Below are positions 21,113 to 33,368 of a stretch of 64,000 bases of DNA, in pieces (the stretch's first letter is position 1; every line of letters begins with the position of its first letter). Source of the DNA: Isoetes taiwanensis (taxonomy: Eukaryota; Streptophyta; Lycopodiopsida; Isoetales; Isoetaceae); contig JAJEKV010000037.1 of NCBI GenBank assembly GCA_021234155.1, positions 124,001 to 188,000 on the forward strand, written 5' to 3'. The notes beneath the pieces are model-generated. The model searched no databases, was not told where the DNA came from, and was given only the letters and a program-made list of their open reading frames with translations. Made by a program: the position numbers and the translations under genes.

Positions 21113-22910
21113 TTAGCAAATGTAACATAATCCATCAATGGTAAGAACGAGTTTACTAACTGGAATAACCGGATGAACTTCAAGAGATGCTTTTTCTTAG
21201 ACTTCCCAACAAGGCAAATAACTACAAAATAAATGGCATGACAAATACATCAAAAATAAAACTTTTCTAAATCGCTACTTAGTTCTTCTCTTACTTAATT
21301 GAGATATCAACAACATCCCGCAACTCAAGCCTGTATGGCTTGGACCATACAAAATTTCCTAGATACTACATCCCGGAGTTTACAATTTCATAAGAATTGA
21401 TGGTACCCCCATTTGGCATTAGCCAATACGGATTTCACTCAAGAAATTTCCCAAACTTCGGCCACAGGATCCTTAGCTCAAGAACAAAATTTACAACAAG
21501 ATACCACTTGTACAAATTTATGAGAAACACTTTCTATTATGTACAAAATTGCTGGAAGGTTACACTACTGCGGGATTTTTTCAACTAAAAAGTCCTAAAC
21601 TAAAACAAAATTGGGAAAACCCCTATCATGTCAAGCATTTCCTCAGCTTCTTTACTCCTCGGGGCACCTAATTCTGGAGGGATGCGGAAGCCCCACAAAT
21701 TAATTTCATCGAAATTAACGACAATTCCCGGCGATCGAAGTTTATCTCTGGTTGATTTTGCCGCTAGTTTCCAACCAAGGATCCATAGGGATCCGCGATT
21801 CCATTGTGACGCCACGCATCGACGCCGCCCATCTTGCATGTAATCCACGCTAAGCTCACCGGATCACCAAGTATCGTAGTTCTCCCATCTTCATTTAATT
21901 TTGGTTCTTCATTTAACCTAACTTCCAATTTATAGGCTTAATACTAACCCTAGTGAAATGCTTCACTTAAAGGTCACTCTCATGATATTCCGTGAATCAT
22001 TCCCCACCGATATTTTTGTACTCGCATACTTTTCGACTCCTCTTTTTAATATTATTCGACAATCATGCTAGCTTAATACTCATTCGGCCATTAAAGTTTT
22101 ATTCTCCCGCAGGAACTCCCCATGCGATCTTGGTCTCAAGGTTGTCTCTTGAGATTCTCAATCAGTTACGCATCTTCGGCTAATGCGTCTCTCACTTACT
22201 CTATAAAACCTTCCTCTAACCGGGCTACCTAATTCCCACTTTCACTCATATACTCCACTGGCCCTTCCGACTGTGACTAATTCACCTTCAAGATGGCTTC
22301 TACCTAAGAACTCAACACTCAACGCTGACATCGCACTCCAATGGATCCAAAATGTGAATTCAAAATAATATCAAGTCTGCTTCTTCATCCTCGCGACTCA
22401 GCTCCCTATCCGCATCACTTATAACCTCCTGGTGAGTTCCGATTGTTTCATTTTCTCTGCAACAGAACTCCTGGCCTAACAAAATAACATAAAGAATTTG
22501 TGGCTAATTCCGTGAAGGCGTATGATGGATATGCCTCCCAAGTCGATGGAACCCCTATACTCCTAAAACCCTCAAACTATAGCCCTCTCTACCTAATCCG
22601 CCCCAATGCCTTGTCTTACCTTGACGCTGGTAAATATGATATTTCCAAATTCTCGCCTATCCTTTATAATGTCAGCATAAAACCAAGTCATTCACCTTTC
22701 CAAAGCAACATGATGCCTTTACCAAGTTTCTTTTGGAGGAAATTTTTGGTTACTCCATGAAGAATACCTGGCTATTAATATGTTTTCTACCATCTGTACT
22801 ATATCCCTCACCAACACCACTTAAACAATCAATTGACTCAACTCTCAGACGTAGATTTCAACAGAACTTGACAGACTTGTAAAAAAATCCTAACTCTTTC
22901 CTAATGCCCC

Positions 22911-23570
22911 ATGGGGAGCCCACTTCCAGCTTTCATTAATCATCAGACCCACGCCATCATGCCCCCTTCCTCCACCAAGCCAACATCCCTGACCTTTATT
23001 GATGCTTTGAAAGGTCTTCAACCAAACCTCCTCCTTCCTCAAGACCATCAATCTCACAGCCAACCTGCATTTAAATATTTCACAACCACTGCCTCCACCT
23101 CCTACTCCAACAAAAAGAATAAAGAAAACAACAAAGAGCAAAGACAACAAAACTCCCATTGATCCTAACTATACTCACAAGGACACTCACAAAGAATGAC
23201 CAAGGATCTATAAACAAGGGTGATGCATCAAAGCCATCCCATCCACCTCCTCACACCGCGGATACCTACAAAGGAAGCCGCCTCACCTGCCTTGATGCCC
23301 TCCGGTGACCATCACCTTAACTCAGCAGCCACCAGTGGCACCACACGAGTCCGTGGACCAACCCAAGCCAAGTCACAACACTCAAGACCTGGATTTAATG
23401 ATCGCGGAGGCCTTGAGAAGAAGCTTTTGCACAATCAATTCATGATCCATCGAAACTTCTTCATCAATCCCAAAGAAATTGTCAAGGAACCCAAGGAGTC
23501 CTCAAACAAAACGTATACCAAGTACACCGATCTTGAGACACGCTTACAACAAACTGGTCGCCACGAATAA
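22911..23570 (+). pseudogene. Low-complexity ORF remnants, possibly retroelement gag
   Basis: Two reading frames (22911-23162, 83 codons; 23220-23570, 116 codons) in related Pro/Ser/Gln/Asn-rich sequence, separated by stops. The first has SLTFIDALKGLQPNLL, a pattern seen at gag-like starts of plant LINE ORF1. The second is rich in Lys and Glu near its end. No zinc knuckle, reverse transcriptase or integrase motif is visible nearby. Random open frames remain possible. Confidence 0.2.
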
Positions 23571-25539
23571 TGCTAATACTCGACCGAGAACAAAGACACT
23601 CATGACCAACCTAACCTACACTTGAGTCCAAGGTCACGAAGTTTCAAAACCACCTTGGGTGTATCAAGGATGCTCCAGCATCGTGACTTCCAAGGCAAGT
23701 TAGACCAGCTCACTGCAACACACGCAGATGTTCTTGAAATAGCTTTTGCACTCAAATAGACGGTAAGCTACTCCTACTTCAAGCTCTTCCCCGACTTAAC
23801 TTCTCCTATAAGCCGACACTTACACGCGAAAGTCACTTTAACAGACCAGTCTCTCCGAAAGTAAATAAGATATCACAGACATACATACGCTTTCCGATAC
23901 CGAGCGTATGCCAGATGATGTATGAAAAAGGCATCAACCTATCACCTTGCTTCGCTTATTCCCCCGATCATCCTCGGGCCAGCCAGCTACTTCATGACTG
24001 TGCAAGCAAGTGAAAACACTTTTCTTTTATTCTGGCCGAGAAAACAAGGGTGATACCACAAGTCCCCTCGACCGAGTCGAGCATCGAATCTAAATTGGCC
24101 TTTGATGTCCGGCTCCACTAACGAGGCACACTTTTGTGCTCTCGCCAATTTTGATATCCTATGTGCTGCGATCTCACTATTTCGGCCTCGTAACCATAGC
24201 CCCCGGCTTATGCGTCATGCACGACTCTAATTGGCACATGTTACCTGTGCTCATCCTGATAAAACGTGACCGAGAACTTTAAGGAGATACACAAAGTGAA
24301 GGTTCTTTTGACCAAGAAGAACAAGTACCTAAAGATACAAAAATTGCCAAGTAAACCGCTACTCCCCGTAATACATGCCCTTCTAACAGTAAAAGAAGTG
24401 GAGCTAAGTGGCTAGCTGAACTTGGCCTCTTATGACACTATACAACTCTAACAAGAACTTGACCTTGCACAGCTTGTTCTACAACATTATGCTTCCTTGC
24501 ATACCGCAAGACACCTGAAAAGCGTAACGCCCTCCCCGATGAGTGGGACCTCAGACTGCGGATAAAGACATGTACATTCCAGTGCATGGGAGATGCCATC
24601 AAAATGTGCCTACCTCGAGAAGATACATTGGAATTCCAAGAACACAGCAGGATGACCGCACCAACCCCCAAACAACCGAGTACACTAGCGTTTTGATGCC
24701 CACCTCCCATCAAGATCAATTCTTCAAAGATGGAGACAAGACTCCTGATCATCAAGCCAAAGAATATGCAGATTGACACCCACGCAATTGCAAGCATAAA
24801 CGTTGGGACCTACGCCATCCGCTAGTAATTTTAAAATGGCGCGGAGGATGACTTGACAACAATACCAACAACCGGATATACATGCCCACGCGCGCGGTTC
24901 AGGAAGATCCGCCAGAATGCAATTCTCCGGGTCTTGTAACCTTCCTTGCCAAGGCCAAACTTCCAGCTGATCCAGACCAGATTTCGCAAGAAGCGTGACC
25001 TCCGTGGCAAAGACTCATGACCATAATACTCCGCAGTATGCGTAAACGCAAGTGCCGTGATCCATTTTTGCAACCCCAATGCAAATGCCGAAAGTTCTGG
25101 GTTGACCTTGCCCTATACATGGAGATCACAAATCTTCCATCTGAGATCCACGCCACGCCGAGAACATGACTGGCTTTCTCATAGGAGCAACCAATGTTCG
25201 CATCCGTGACTCAAGCAACTGAAAAGAGACAATAAATACCTTGAATACAAGAAGCTGAGCCTCCCTCATCTCTATATTCAAGATCGAAGATGAACGAGGA
25301 TTCCTACCTCCGGACCCATGCCCCTTTCTAGCCAATAAGTGTAGTTTGGTAGGGGGGGAGGCAGCCCGCGGCCCTCGTGCATACATGTGTCTATATCACT
25401 TGTCGCATGAGGGCGAGGCCCCACCGCCACGCGTGGTTCAAGAAGAGGGATCTGGTTGTTTTACTGCTGGTCAAAGCCTCCAAGAAGCGTAAGACCTAAA
25501 GGTAGGACTCATTTTACGCTACTACTTGTCTCATAGGGC

Positions 25540-25975
25540 ACGGCCAGCGAGCAAATTGTGATTCTCTCGCTCGAAAGTGCCTAAGTAGTGGAGCACGTGA
25601 TTGTCATGATGAGGATCAGATTCAGGCCCGTGAGGGCTACCCGTTCCTATATATTGTAGCACTTTTGCTCCTTCGAGGGTCTGTGAGTGTTCTTTTTGTG
25701 TCACTTTACAGAGCAGATATGCCGGTCGCTCATAGCGCTCTCTTTTTGAGCTCTCATTGTATAATTTGTTTTGATCAATGGATTGCCGTGGTTCTCCCTC
25801 AAGTGTCTTGTGTGTTTCATTGCATTGCAATTGCTTCTGCTTTATCCTGAAGTTTTTCTTGTTCTTTCCTCCTCTCATAGCAAAAATCCCTGACAAGAGT
25901 GTTCAGGATTTGCCCCGCCGGACTCAAGGATCCTCAGAGATCCTGTCCTCAAAGCGATCCCAGCCCGGGACTTAA
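25540..25975 (+). repeat. Possible LTR-like segment
   Basis: Contains a TATA-like CCTATATATTG near 25650, a T-rich stretch with TTTGATCAATGGATTG near 25770, and CT-rich sequence down to CCCGGGAC just before the array. A TATA word about 120 bp before a polyadenylation-like word is the layout of a plant LTR. No second copy or TG...CA ends were found in the window. Confidence 0.2.
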
Positions 25976-26045
25976 ACAATGACTCCACTCTTTAAAAGTC
26001 AGCAGGTCATGACTTTACCCCAAAGTTGTGTTAGAGTTTCTATAC

Positions 26046-26118
26046 GCTAATCTCGTGATAGTGTTAGTGTTCTTGGTCATCTTGCGTGACGGGGTATTCG
26101 ATTCCACCACCGTGACGA
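26046..26118 (+). pseudogene. psi11, decayed tRNA-Asp copy
   Basis: TTGGTCATCTTGCGTGACG then ATTCGATTCC. It shows the CATCTTGCGTGAC version also seen in psi20, psi22 and psi27. Confidence 0.65.
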
Positions 26119-26213
26119 GGATGTGTCTCCTTGTCCTATTCAAAGCCATATTTCACGAGGCTGCAATTCCAAAGTATTTCATTGTCACAATTGCGGTTTA
26201 GAATCTTCATCGT

Positions 26214-26284
26214 GTGATGTAGTATAGTGGTGAGTATTCCCGCCTGTCACGCGGGTGACCCGAGTTCGATCCCCGGCATCGGCG
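26214..26284 (+). tRNA. tRNA-Asp(GUC): tRNA-Asp(GUC) copy B11, near intact
   Basis: 71 nt. The anticodon arm CCCGCCTGTCACGCGGG and 3' acceptor are perfect. Differences: one base lost in the 5' acceptor strand (GTGATG for GTCGATG) and an A in the T stem (CCGAGTTCG). Confidence 0.75.
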
Positions 26285-27082
26285 CAATTTTTGGCCTAAC
26301 TTGTCCAAAATAATGCATATATTCAAAATCGAGATCTTATATGGAAAATGAACTAAAAGATTCCTATTTAAGAGATGGTGTTAGAGAAAAGAAGTTAGTA
26401 TCAGTTATTAACAGGGATGACGGCGGTGTCGACTAGTTCATCAAAACTATTTCAAGGACCTAGCTTTTTAAGATATAGATAGCTTCCAACCTAGCTTGGG
26501 CTTTGGATCTCAAGCTCCGGGTAAACCATGGCAACGCAATTGTTAATAGAAAAAAGACATCCATTCAGATCAAAAGGCTCTAGAAAAAGCAATGCCTTTC
26601 TTTTGGAACCCTATTGCATAGTTACGGTGTAAGCGTCGCCTTTGAGCCCTTTGTTATACTTCCATCCATTTTCTCACACATGCGGATGGAGTGCGGCAAT
26701 TACCGATGGGATTCTAAGAATTAGATACCCCCGGTTCCAACGGGTAAAAATCACCTCCATCGGACCGTGGAACAGGATATGCCAAAGTTAAGCTTCTAGT
26801 TATGGATGTCTCAGTGTCTTTAAATTTGTTTTTTTTTTAGCTGGCGCCTTTTAAGCGGTCATATTTGAGTGCTTTCATTGCCTTGAGGAGGTTCTTTCAT
26901 TGCCTTGCTTTTTGCCTCCCTCTTATTTGCCTTCACTTAGGTCCACTGGGCTAATTCACCAAAGTTCATATTTCATAATGCGTCATCAAGGGATGCCTCC
27001 TTGTCATATTCAAAGCTATATTTTGACGAGCCGATACTTCAATAATATTCTCTTGTCACAATTGCTCTTAAGTTTTCATCAT

Positions 27083-27156
27083 GTCGATGTAGTATAGTGG
27101 TGAGTATTCCACGCCTGTCACAGCGGGTGACCCGGGTTCGATCCCCGGCATCGGCG
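27083..27156 (+). tRNA. tRNA-Asp(GUC): tRNA-Asp(GUC) copy A11, two small insertions
   Basis: 74 nt. The acceptor, D arm, T arm and CTGTCAC loop are perfect. An extra A before CGCC and an extra A in CACAGCGGG disturb the anticodon stem. A T5 run follows. Confidence 0.75.
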
Positions 27157-27288
27157 TGATTTTTGTTCTATCTAAGCCTAGTGCATATCTTTCCCAAAGT
27201 GTAGCACATGAATATGACTCCCACCCCTTAAAAGTCGCGGTATTCATGACCTCCTACCCCTTCAAAGTTGTGTTAGAGTTTCTATAAT

Positions 27289-27361
27289 GCCAATCTCGCG
27301 ATAGTGTTGAGTGTTCTTGGTCATGCTTTGGCCCGTGTTCGATTCCACCACCGTGACGAGG
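27289..27361 (+). pseudogene. psi12, decayed tRNA-Asp copy
   Basis: GGTCATGCTTTGGCCCGTG then TTCGATTCC. No terminator. Confidence 0.65.
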
Positions 27362-27455
27362 ATGTGCCTCCTTGTCCTATTCAAAGCCATATTTCGACGA
27401 GGCTGCAATTCCAAAGTATTTCATTGTCACAATTGCGGTTAGAATCTTGATGGGT

Positions 27456-27524
27456 GTCGATGTAGTATAGTGGTGAGTATTCAGCACATCCGCGGGTGAC
27501 CGGGGTCCGATCCGGCATCGGGCG
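27456..27524 (+). pseudogene. tRNA-Asp-like copy B12, anticodon lost
   Basis: The arm is CAGCACATCCGCGGG. The T loop is altered (GGGGTCCGATCC). Confidence 0.6.
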
Positions 27525-28286
27525 CAATTTTTGGCCTTCTTGTCCAAAATAATGCATATATTCAAAATGAGATCTTATATGCAAAATGAACTAAAAAGAT
27601 TCCTATTTAAGAGGCGGTGTGAGAAAAGAAGTTAGTATCAGATTACAGGGGATCGGCGGTCAATACCTAGTTCATCAAAACTATTTCAGGACCTAGCTTT
27701 TAAGATATAGATAGCTTCCAACCCAACGGGCTTTGGATCTCAAGCTCCGGGTAAACCATGGCAACGCAATTGTCGAAGGCAACATCCATTCAGAATCAAA
27801 GGCTCTAGAAAAAGCAATGCCTTTTCTTTGGAACCCTATTGCATGGATGCGGTGTAAAAGCCGCCTTTGGAGTCTTTGCTCTTCCATCCATTTCTCCCTG
27901 CGGGACAAAAATTGCCGCTGGGACCTCTAGATCCGGACGAGCGGATCCATCGAGATATAGATATGCCAAAATCAAGTTAAGCTTCTAGTTATGGATGTCT
28001 CCAGGTGTCTTTAAATTTGTTTCTTTTTTAGCGCACCTTTTAGGCGGTCATATTTGAGTGCTTACCGAGGTCCCTTTTATTTTGAGTGCTAGGAGTTCCT
28101 TTCATTGCCTTGCTTTTTGCCTCCCTCTTAATTTGCCTTCACTTAGGTCCATGGGCTAATTCACCAAAGTTCATATTTCATAATTCGGTCATCAAGGGAT
28201 GCCTCCTTGTCATATTCAAAGCTATATTTTTGAGCCGATACTTCAATAATATTCTCTTGTCACAAATGCTCTTAAGTTTTCATCAT

Positions 28287-28357
28287 GTCGATGTAGTATA
28301 GTGGTGAGTATTTTCCTATCACGCTGGGTGACCGGGATTCGATCCCGGCATGGGTAT
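28287..28357 (+). pseudogene. tRNA-Asp-like copy A12, arms altered
   Basis: The arm TTCCTATCACGCTGGG has ATC for GTC. The 3' end is GGCATGGGTA. Confidence 0.6.
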
Positions 28358-28489
28358 TGATTTTTGTTCTATCTCGCCTAGTGCATATCTTTCCAAAAGT
28401 GTAGCACATGAATATGACTCTCACCCTTAAAAGTTGCAGGTGTTATGACTCCTACCCCCCCTTCAAAGTTGTGTTAGAGTTTCTATAAT

Positions 28490-28562
28490 GCCAATCGTGC
28501 ATAGTGTTGAGTGTTCTTGGTCATGCGGTGACCCGTGTTCCGATTCCACCACCCATACGAGG
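28490..28562 (+). pseudogene. psi13, decayed tRNA-Asp copy
   Basis: GGTCATGCGGTGACCCGTG then TTCCGATTCC (one extra C in the B box). Confidence 0.6.
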
Positions 28563-28656
28563 ATGTGTCTCCTTGTCCTATTCAAAGCCATATTTAACGA
28601 GAGGCTGCAATTCCAAAGTATTTCATTACCACAATTGCGGTTAGAATCTTGATCAT

Positions 28657-28729
28657 GTCGATGTAGTATAGTGGTGAGTATTCCTTTATCCACACGCGGG
28701 TGACCCTAGGGGTTGATCCCGGCATCGCG
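28657..28729 (+). pseudogene. tRNA-Asp-like copy B13, arms altered
   Basis: The arm is CCTTTATCCACACGCGGG. The T arm is replaced by CCCTAGGGGTTGATCCC. Confidence 0.6.
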
Positions 28730-29512
28730 CAATTTTTGGCCTAACTTGTCCAAAATAATGCATATATTCAAAATCGAGATCTTATATGCAAAATGAACTA
28801 AAAGATTCCTATTTAAGAGATGGTGTGAGAAAAAAGTTAGTATCGGATTACCACGGGATCCGGCCGTGTCGGACTAGTTCATCAAAACTATTTCAAGGAC
28901 CTAGCTTTTTAAGATATAGATAGCTTCCAACCCAACCGGGCTTTGGATCTCAAGCTCCGGGTAAACCATGGCAGCATAATTTTCAAGCGCATCCATTCAG
29001 ATCAAAAGGCTCTTCAATGCCTTTCTTTGGAACCCTATTGCATAGTTACGGATAATAGGTGCGTCTTTGAGCCCTTGTTATGCTTCCATCCATTTCTCAC
29101 ACATGCGGATGGATTGCAATTGCTGGGATTAAACCAACTAGGATGCCCCACGGTTCCAAGCGGAGCAAAATCACCTCCATCGGACGGATGCAGAGGATAT
29201 GCCAAAGCAAGTCAAGCTTCTAGTTATGGATGTCTCCGTGTGCCTTTAAATTTGTTTCTTTTTTAGCGCACCTTTTAAGCAGTCATATTTGAGTGCTTTA
29301 CCGAGGATTGCCTTGAGTGCTTTCCTTTCATTGCCTTGCTTTTGCCTCCCTCTTAATTTGCCTTCACTTAGGTCCATGGGCTAATTCACCAAAGTTCATA
29401 TTTCATAATTCGTCATCAAGGGATGCCTCCTTGTCATATTCAAAGCTATATTTTGGACGATACTTCAATAATATTCTCTTGTCACGAAATGCTCTTAAGT
29501 TTTTCATCATGC

Positions 29513-29584
29513 GTCGATGTAGTATAGTGGTGCATTCAATTTGGAGGGTCATGTCGGGTGATCTGGATTCGATGCGGCATCGGG
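29513..29584 (+). pseudogene. tRNA-Asp-like copy A13, chimeric with cassette text
   Basis: After GTCGATGTAGTATAGTGGTG it continues CATTCAATTTGGAGGGTC, which matches the cassette text CATTCAATTGTGGGAGGGGTC, then returns to a T-arm-like stretch. It is not a usable gene as written. Confidence 0.6.
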
Positions 29585-29726
29585 TGATTTTTGTTCTATC
29601 TCGCTGTATAATTTGCATATATCTTTCCAAAAGTGTAACACATATGAATAGTTGATATATATTTTTTTGGATGCAAAGCAATTTATGACTCCTACCCCTT
29701 CAAAGTTGTGTTAGAGTTTCTATAAT

Positions 29727-29808
29727 GCCAATCTCGCATAGTGTTGAGTGTTCTTGGTCATGCAAGGCTTGACCATTCGCGGTTCGATTAAAAGTGACAA
29801 AACGAGGG
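29727..29808 (+). pseudogene. psi14, chimeric decayed tRNA-Asp copy
   Basis: Within it stand GCAAGGCTTGACC and AAAAGTGACAAAA, both cassette words (L1 505-535), woven into the psi text. Confidence 0.55.
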
Positions 29809-29906
29809 ATGTGTCTCCTTGTCCTATTCAAAGGCATATTTCCATGTAGGTACGCAATTCCAAAGTATTTCCATTGGTTACAATTACGGTTAGAAGGACA
29901 TGGCAT

Positions 29907-29980
29907 GTCGATGTAGTATAGTGGCAACATTTTTATGCATATGCTGGTGAATCGGTTAGAACCAGCATTTCTAAAAATTG
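29907..29980 (+). pseudogene. tRNA-Asp-like copy B14, chimeric with cassette text
   Basis: GTCGATGTAGTATAGTGGC then AACATTTTTATGCATATGCT, then GTGAATCGGTTAGAACCAGC, which mixes tRNA and cassette words (L1 about 669-705). Confidence 0.55.
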
Positions 29981-30854
29981 TTTTTGGCCTAACTTGTCCA
30001 AAATAATGCATATATTCAAAATCGAGATCTTATATTCAAAATGAACTAAAAGATTCCTATTTAATTTTAGATTATTTTGGGAGATGTTTTCTTTAGTATC
30101 GGATTACACGGGGATCAAATGCGTTGTTCAATCTAGTTCATCAAAACGTTTTCAAGGACCAAGCTTTTAAGATATAGATATTTTTCTTAGCAAATGGGCT
30201 TAGGATCTCAAGCTCCGGTAAAACCGTAATGGCAAAAATTACAGGAAGAGAAAACATCCATTGTGATCAAAAGGCTCTACAAAAAGCAATGCCTTTCTTT
30301 GGAACCCTATTGCATAGTTCATTTAGAAAGCGAAATGTAAAGCCCTTTATTATGCTTCCATCTTTTTTTCTAGAACATGGGATGGATTACGCAATTGTCC
30401 GATGGATGAAGAAGTGTGGATGCCCCCAAATGTTCTTACGGAGCAAAAATTAACCTCCATCGGACCCGATCATAGGATCATGGTCAGATATGCATAAATC
30501 AAGATCATTTAAGATAGCGATAATTATGGATGTCTCATGATAAAGCCTTTAAATTTGTTTTTCTTTTTTTGAATACGCCCTTTTAAGCAGTCATGAAACC
30601 TTTTTGAGGTGACCAAACACATTGCCTTGTGCTTGGCGGGAGGAGAGGTTCCTTTCATTGCCTTGCTTTTTGCCTCCCTCTTAATTTGTGTTTCACTTAG
30701 GTCCCTGGGATAATTCACCAAATTTCATAGATAAATAAAATGTTCATCAAGGGATGCCTCCTTGTCATATTCAAAGTTTCGTGCATTTTCATCGTAGATA
30801 CTTCCAATAATATTCTCTTGTCAAGGTGTCCCTCTGCTAAGTTTTATAATAGCA

Positions 30855-30929
30855 TTTGTAGTATAGTGGTGAGTATTCAATAAAATGTCAAGCGGGTGAC
30901 CTGCACATTTGATCCCCAAAAAGAGGACC
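30855..30929 (+). pseudogene. tRNA-Asp-like copy A14, chimeric with cassette text
   Basis: The A-box text TAGTATAGTGGTGAGTATTC is followed by AATAAAATGTCAAGCGGGTG and TTTGATCCCCAAAAAGAGGA. The second halves come from the cassette transketolase region (AACAAAAAAGAGGACC). Confidence 0.55.
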
Positions 30930-31064
30930 GTGATTTTGTTCTATCTCAAAGTTTAGTGCATATCTTTCCAAAGTGTAGCATTATGAATATGGTGACTCCA
31001 CCCCTTAAAATACGCGGTGTTATGACTCCTACCCCTTCAAAGTTTGTGTTAGAGTTTCTATAAT

Positions 31065-31139
31065 GCCAATAGCATAGTGTTGAGTGTTCTTGGTCATCAA
31101 ATGGGAAAATTTCTAAGTTCGATTCCTAAAACATCGAGG
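31065..31139 (+). pseudogene. psi15, chimeric decayed tRNA-Asp copy
   Basis: After CTTGGTCATC comes AAATGGGAAAATTTCTAAG from the cassette, then TTCGATTCC. Confidence 0.55.
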
Positions 31140-31240
31140 ATGTGTCTCCTTGTCTATTCAAAGCCATATCACCATCGGATAGAAGGCTGCAATTCCAAAA
31201 AGTATTTCATTGTCACAATTGCGGTTAGAATCTTGATCAT

Positions 31241-31320
31241 GTCAAGCATGTAGTATACCGGGTGAGTATTCCTCATGTTTCCATCGCGGGTGACCGGATT
31301 TCATAGCCGACATCATTGTA
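31241..31320 (+). pseudogene. tRNA-Asp-like copy B15, chimeric with cassette text
   Basis: GTCAAGCATGTAGTATACCG and a 3' half reading TTTCATAGCCGACATCATTG, which is cassette sequence (L1 about 2310-2330). Confidence 0.55.
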
Positions 31321-32123
31321 ATTTTGGCCCTAACTTGTCCAAAATAATGTGATATATTCAAAATATGAGATCTTATATGCAAAATTGACTAAAAGATTCC
31401 TATTTAAGAGATGGTGTGAGAGAAAAGAAGTTAGTATCAGATTATGGGGATCGGCGGTGAAAAATAGTTCATCAAAACTATTTCAAGGACCTAGCTTTTA
31501 AGATATAGATAGCTTACAATTAACCAGGGCTTTGGATCTCAAGCTCTAAAAGGGTAAACCATGGCAGCGCAATTGTAGAGGCGACATCCCACTCAGGATC
31601 AAAAGGCTCTAGAAAAAGCAATGCCTTTCTTTGGAACCCTATTGCATAGTTCGGGGGGTTGTTTGCGTCTTTGTCAAGCCCTTTTCTTATAACTTCATCC
31701 ATTTCTCACACATGCGGATGACGGAAAAATTCCAAAGTGGGATTGACAACTAGATTTGCCCTTTTGGTTCCTAACGGAAAAATCACCTCCATCCCGGACG
31801 GCGGATGCACCAGGATATGCCAAACCGAAGTTAAGCTTCTAGTTATGGATGTCTCCGTGTCTTTAAATTTGTTTCTTTTTTAGCAGACAATTTAGGGCCT
31901 TTAAAAGGTCATATTTGAGTGCTTTTGGGAGGTTCCTTTCATTGCCTTGCTTTTGCCTCCCTCTTAATTTGCCTTCACTTAGGTCCATGGGCTAATTCAC
32001 CTAAAAGTTCATATTTCATAATTCGTCATCACCTTGGGATGCCTCCTTGTCATATTCAAAGCTATATTTTGGGGAGATATGCTTCAATAATATTCTCTTG
32101 TCACAATTGCTCTTAAGTTTTCA

Positions 32124-32190
32124 TCATATGTAGTATAGTGGTGAGTATTCCCAAATCACGCGGGTGACCAGTTCGATCCCGACATCGGCG
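32124..32190 (+). pseudogene. tRNA-Asp-like copy A15, arms altered
   Basis: The first acceptor strand is lost (CATATGTAG). The arm is CCCAAATCACGCGGG. The T arm is ACCAGTTCGATCCCGAC. Confidence 0.6.
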
Positions 32191-32321
32191 TGATTTTTTG
32201 TTCTATCTCGCTGGTGCATATCTTTCCAAAGTGTAGCACATGAATATGACTCCCACCCCTTAAAAAGCTGTGTGTTATGACTCCTACCCCCTTCAAAGTT
32301 GTGTTAGAGGATTTCTATAAT

Positions 32322-32393
32322 GCCAATCTCGTGATAGTGTTGAGTGTTCTTGGTTTCTTCATTCGTGTTCGATTCCACTCGTACCGCGTGAGG
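32322..32393 (+). pseudogene. psi16, decayed tRNA-Asp copy
   Basis: TTGGTTTCTTCATTCGTG then TTCGATTCCAC. The anticodon is lost. Confidence 0.6.
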
Positions 32394-32489
32394 ATGTGTC
32401 TCCTTGCCCTATTCAAAGCCATATTTGGAACAAGGCTGCAATTCCAAAAGTATTTCATTGTCACAATTGCGGTTAGAATCTTGATCGCG

Positions 32490-32566
32490 GTGATGTAGTA
32501 TAGTGGTGAGTATTCACCATCACCCTTAGCGCGGGTGACCCGGACTTTCGATCTTCGCATCGGGCG
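32490..32566 (+). pseudogene. tRNA-Asp-like copy B16, arms altered
   Basis: It begins GTGATG. The anticodon region is expanded and lacks GTC, and the T arm contains GACTTTCGATCTTCG. Instead of a T5 run, CACTTACCCAGCC follows. Confidence 0.6.
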
Positions 32567-33368
32567 CACTTACCCAGCCTAACTTGTCCAAATAATGCAT
32601 ATATTCAAAAATCGAGATCTTATATTCAAAAATGAACTAAAAGATTCCTATTTAAGAGGCGGACGAGAGAAAGAAGTTAGTATCGGGATTAATAGTGATG
32701 TGGCGGGTGTGTGGGTGCCTAGTTCATCAAAACTATTTCAGGACCTAGCTTTTAAGATATAGATAGCTTCAAACCTTCAACCGGACTTTGGATCTCAAGC
32801 AAAGGGTTTAAAACCATGGCAAAAGAAAAATTGTCGAACGCGACATCCATTCGCATCAAAAGGCTCTAAAAAAAGCAATGCCTTTCTTTGGAACCCTATT
32901 GCATAGTTACGGTTACAAAGCGGTCGCCTTTGAGCCCTTTGTTATGCTTCCATCCATTTCTCACACATGCGGATTACGGCACTGCGATGGGATAATAAGC
33001 CAAACATGAATGGTGGACGGTTCCAGGCGGAGCAAAAATCACCTCATCGGACGGCGGATGCAGAGGATATGCCAAATGAAGTTAAGCTTCTAATTATGGA
33101 TGTCTCCGTGTCTTTAAATTTGTTTCTTTTTTAGCGCGCCTTTTAGGGAGTCATATTTGAGTGCTTACGGAGGAGTTCCTTTCATTGCCTTGCTTTTTTG
33201 CCTCCCTCTTAATTTGCCTTCACTTGGGTCCTGGGCTAATTCACCTAAAAGTTCATATTTCATAATTCATCATCAAGGGATGCCTCCTTGTCATATTCAA
33301 AGCTATATTTTGGCGACCCGATACTTCAATAATATTCTCTTGTCTAAATGCTCTTAAGTTTTCATCAT

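Larger units (their letters stand above)
21113..25977. other. Non-array island, possibly retroelement remnants
   Basis: About 4.9 kb with no homology to the tRNA unit or the cassette and with normal CAG/CTG content. I find no intact gene. Near 25080-25210 a + strand reading gives FWVDLALYMEITNLPSEIHA and, after a frame change, GFLIGATNVRIRD, which loosely resembles the gag-like region of plant LINEs or DUF4283 proteins. Near 22980 TSLTFIDALKG has the look of a gag-type N terminus. Both are weak. 21113-22900 and 23571-25000 show only stop-rich sequence. The array resumes at about 25978, in the same orientation, in the GACTCC...TTAAAAG text. Confidence 0.6.
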
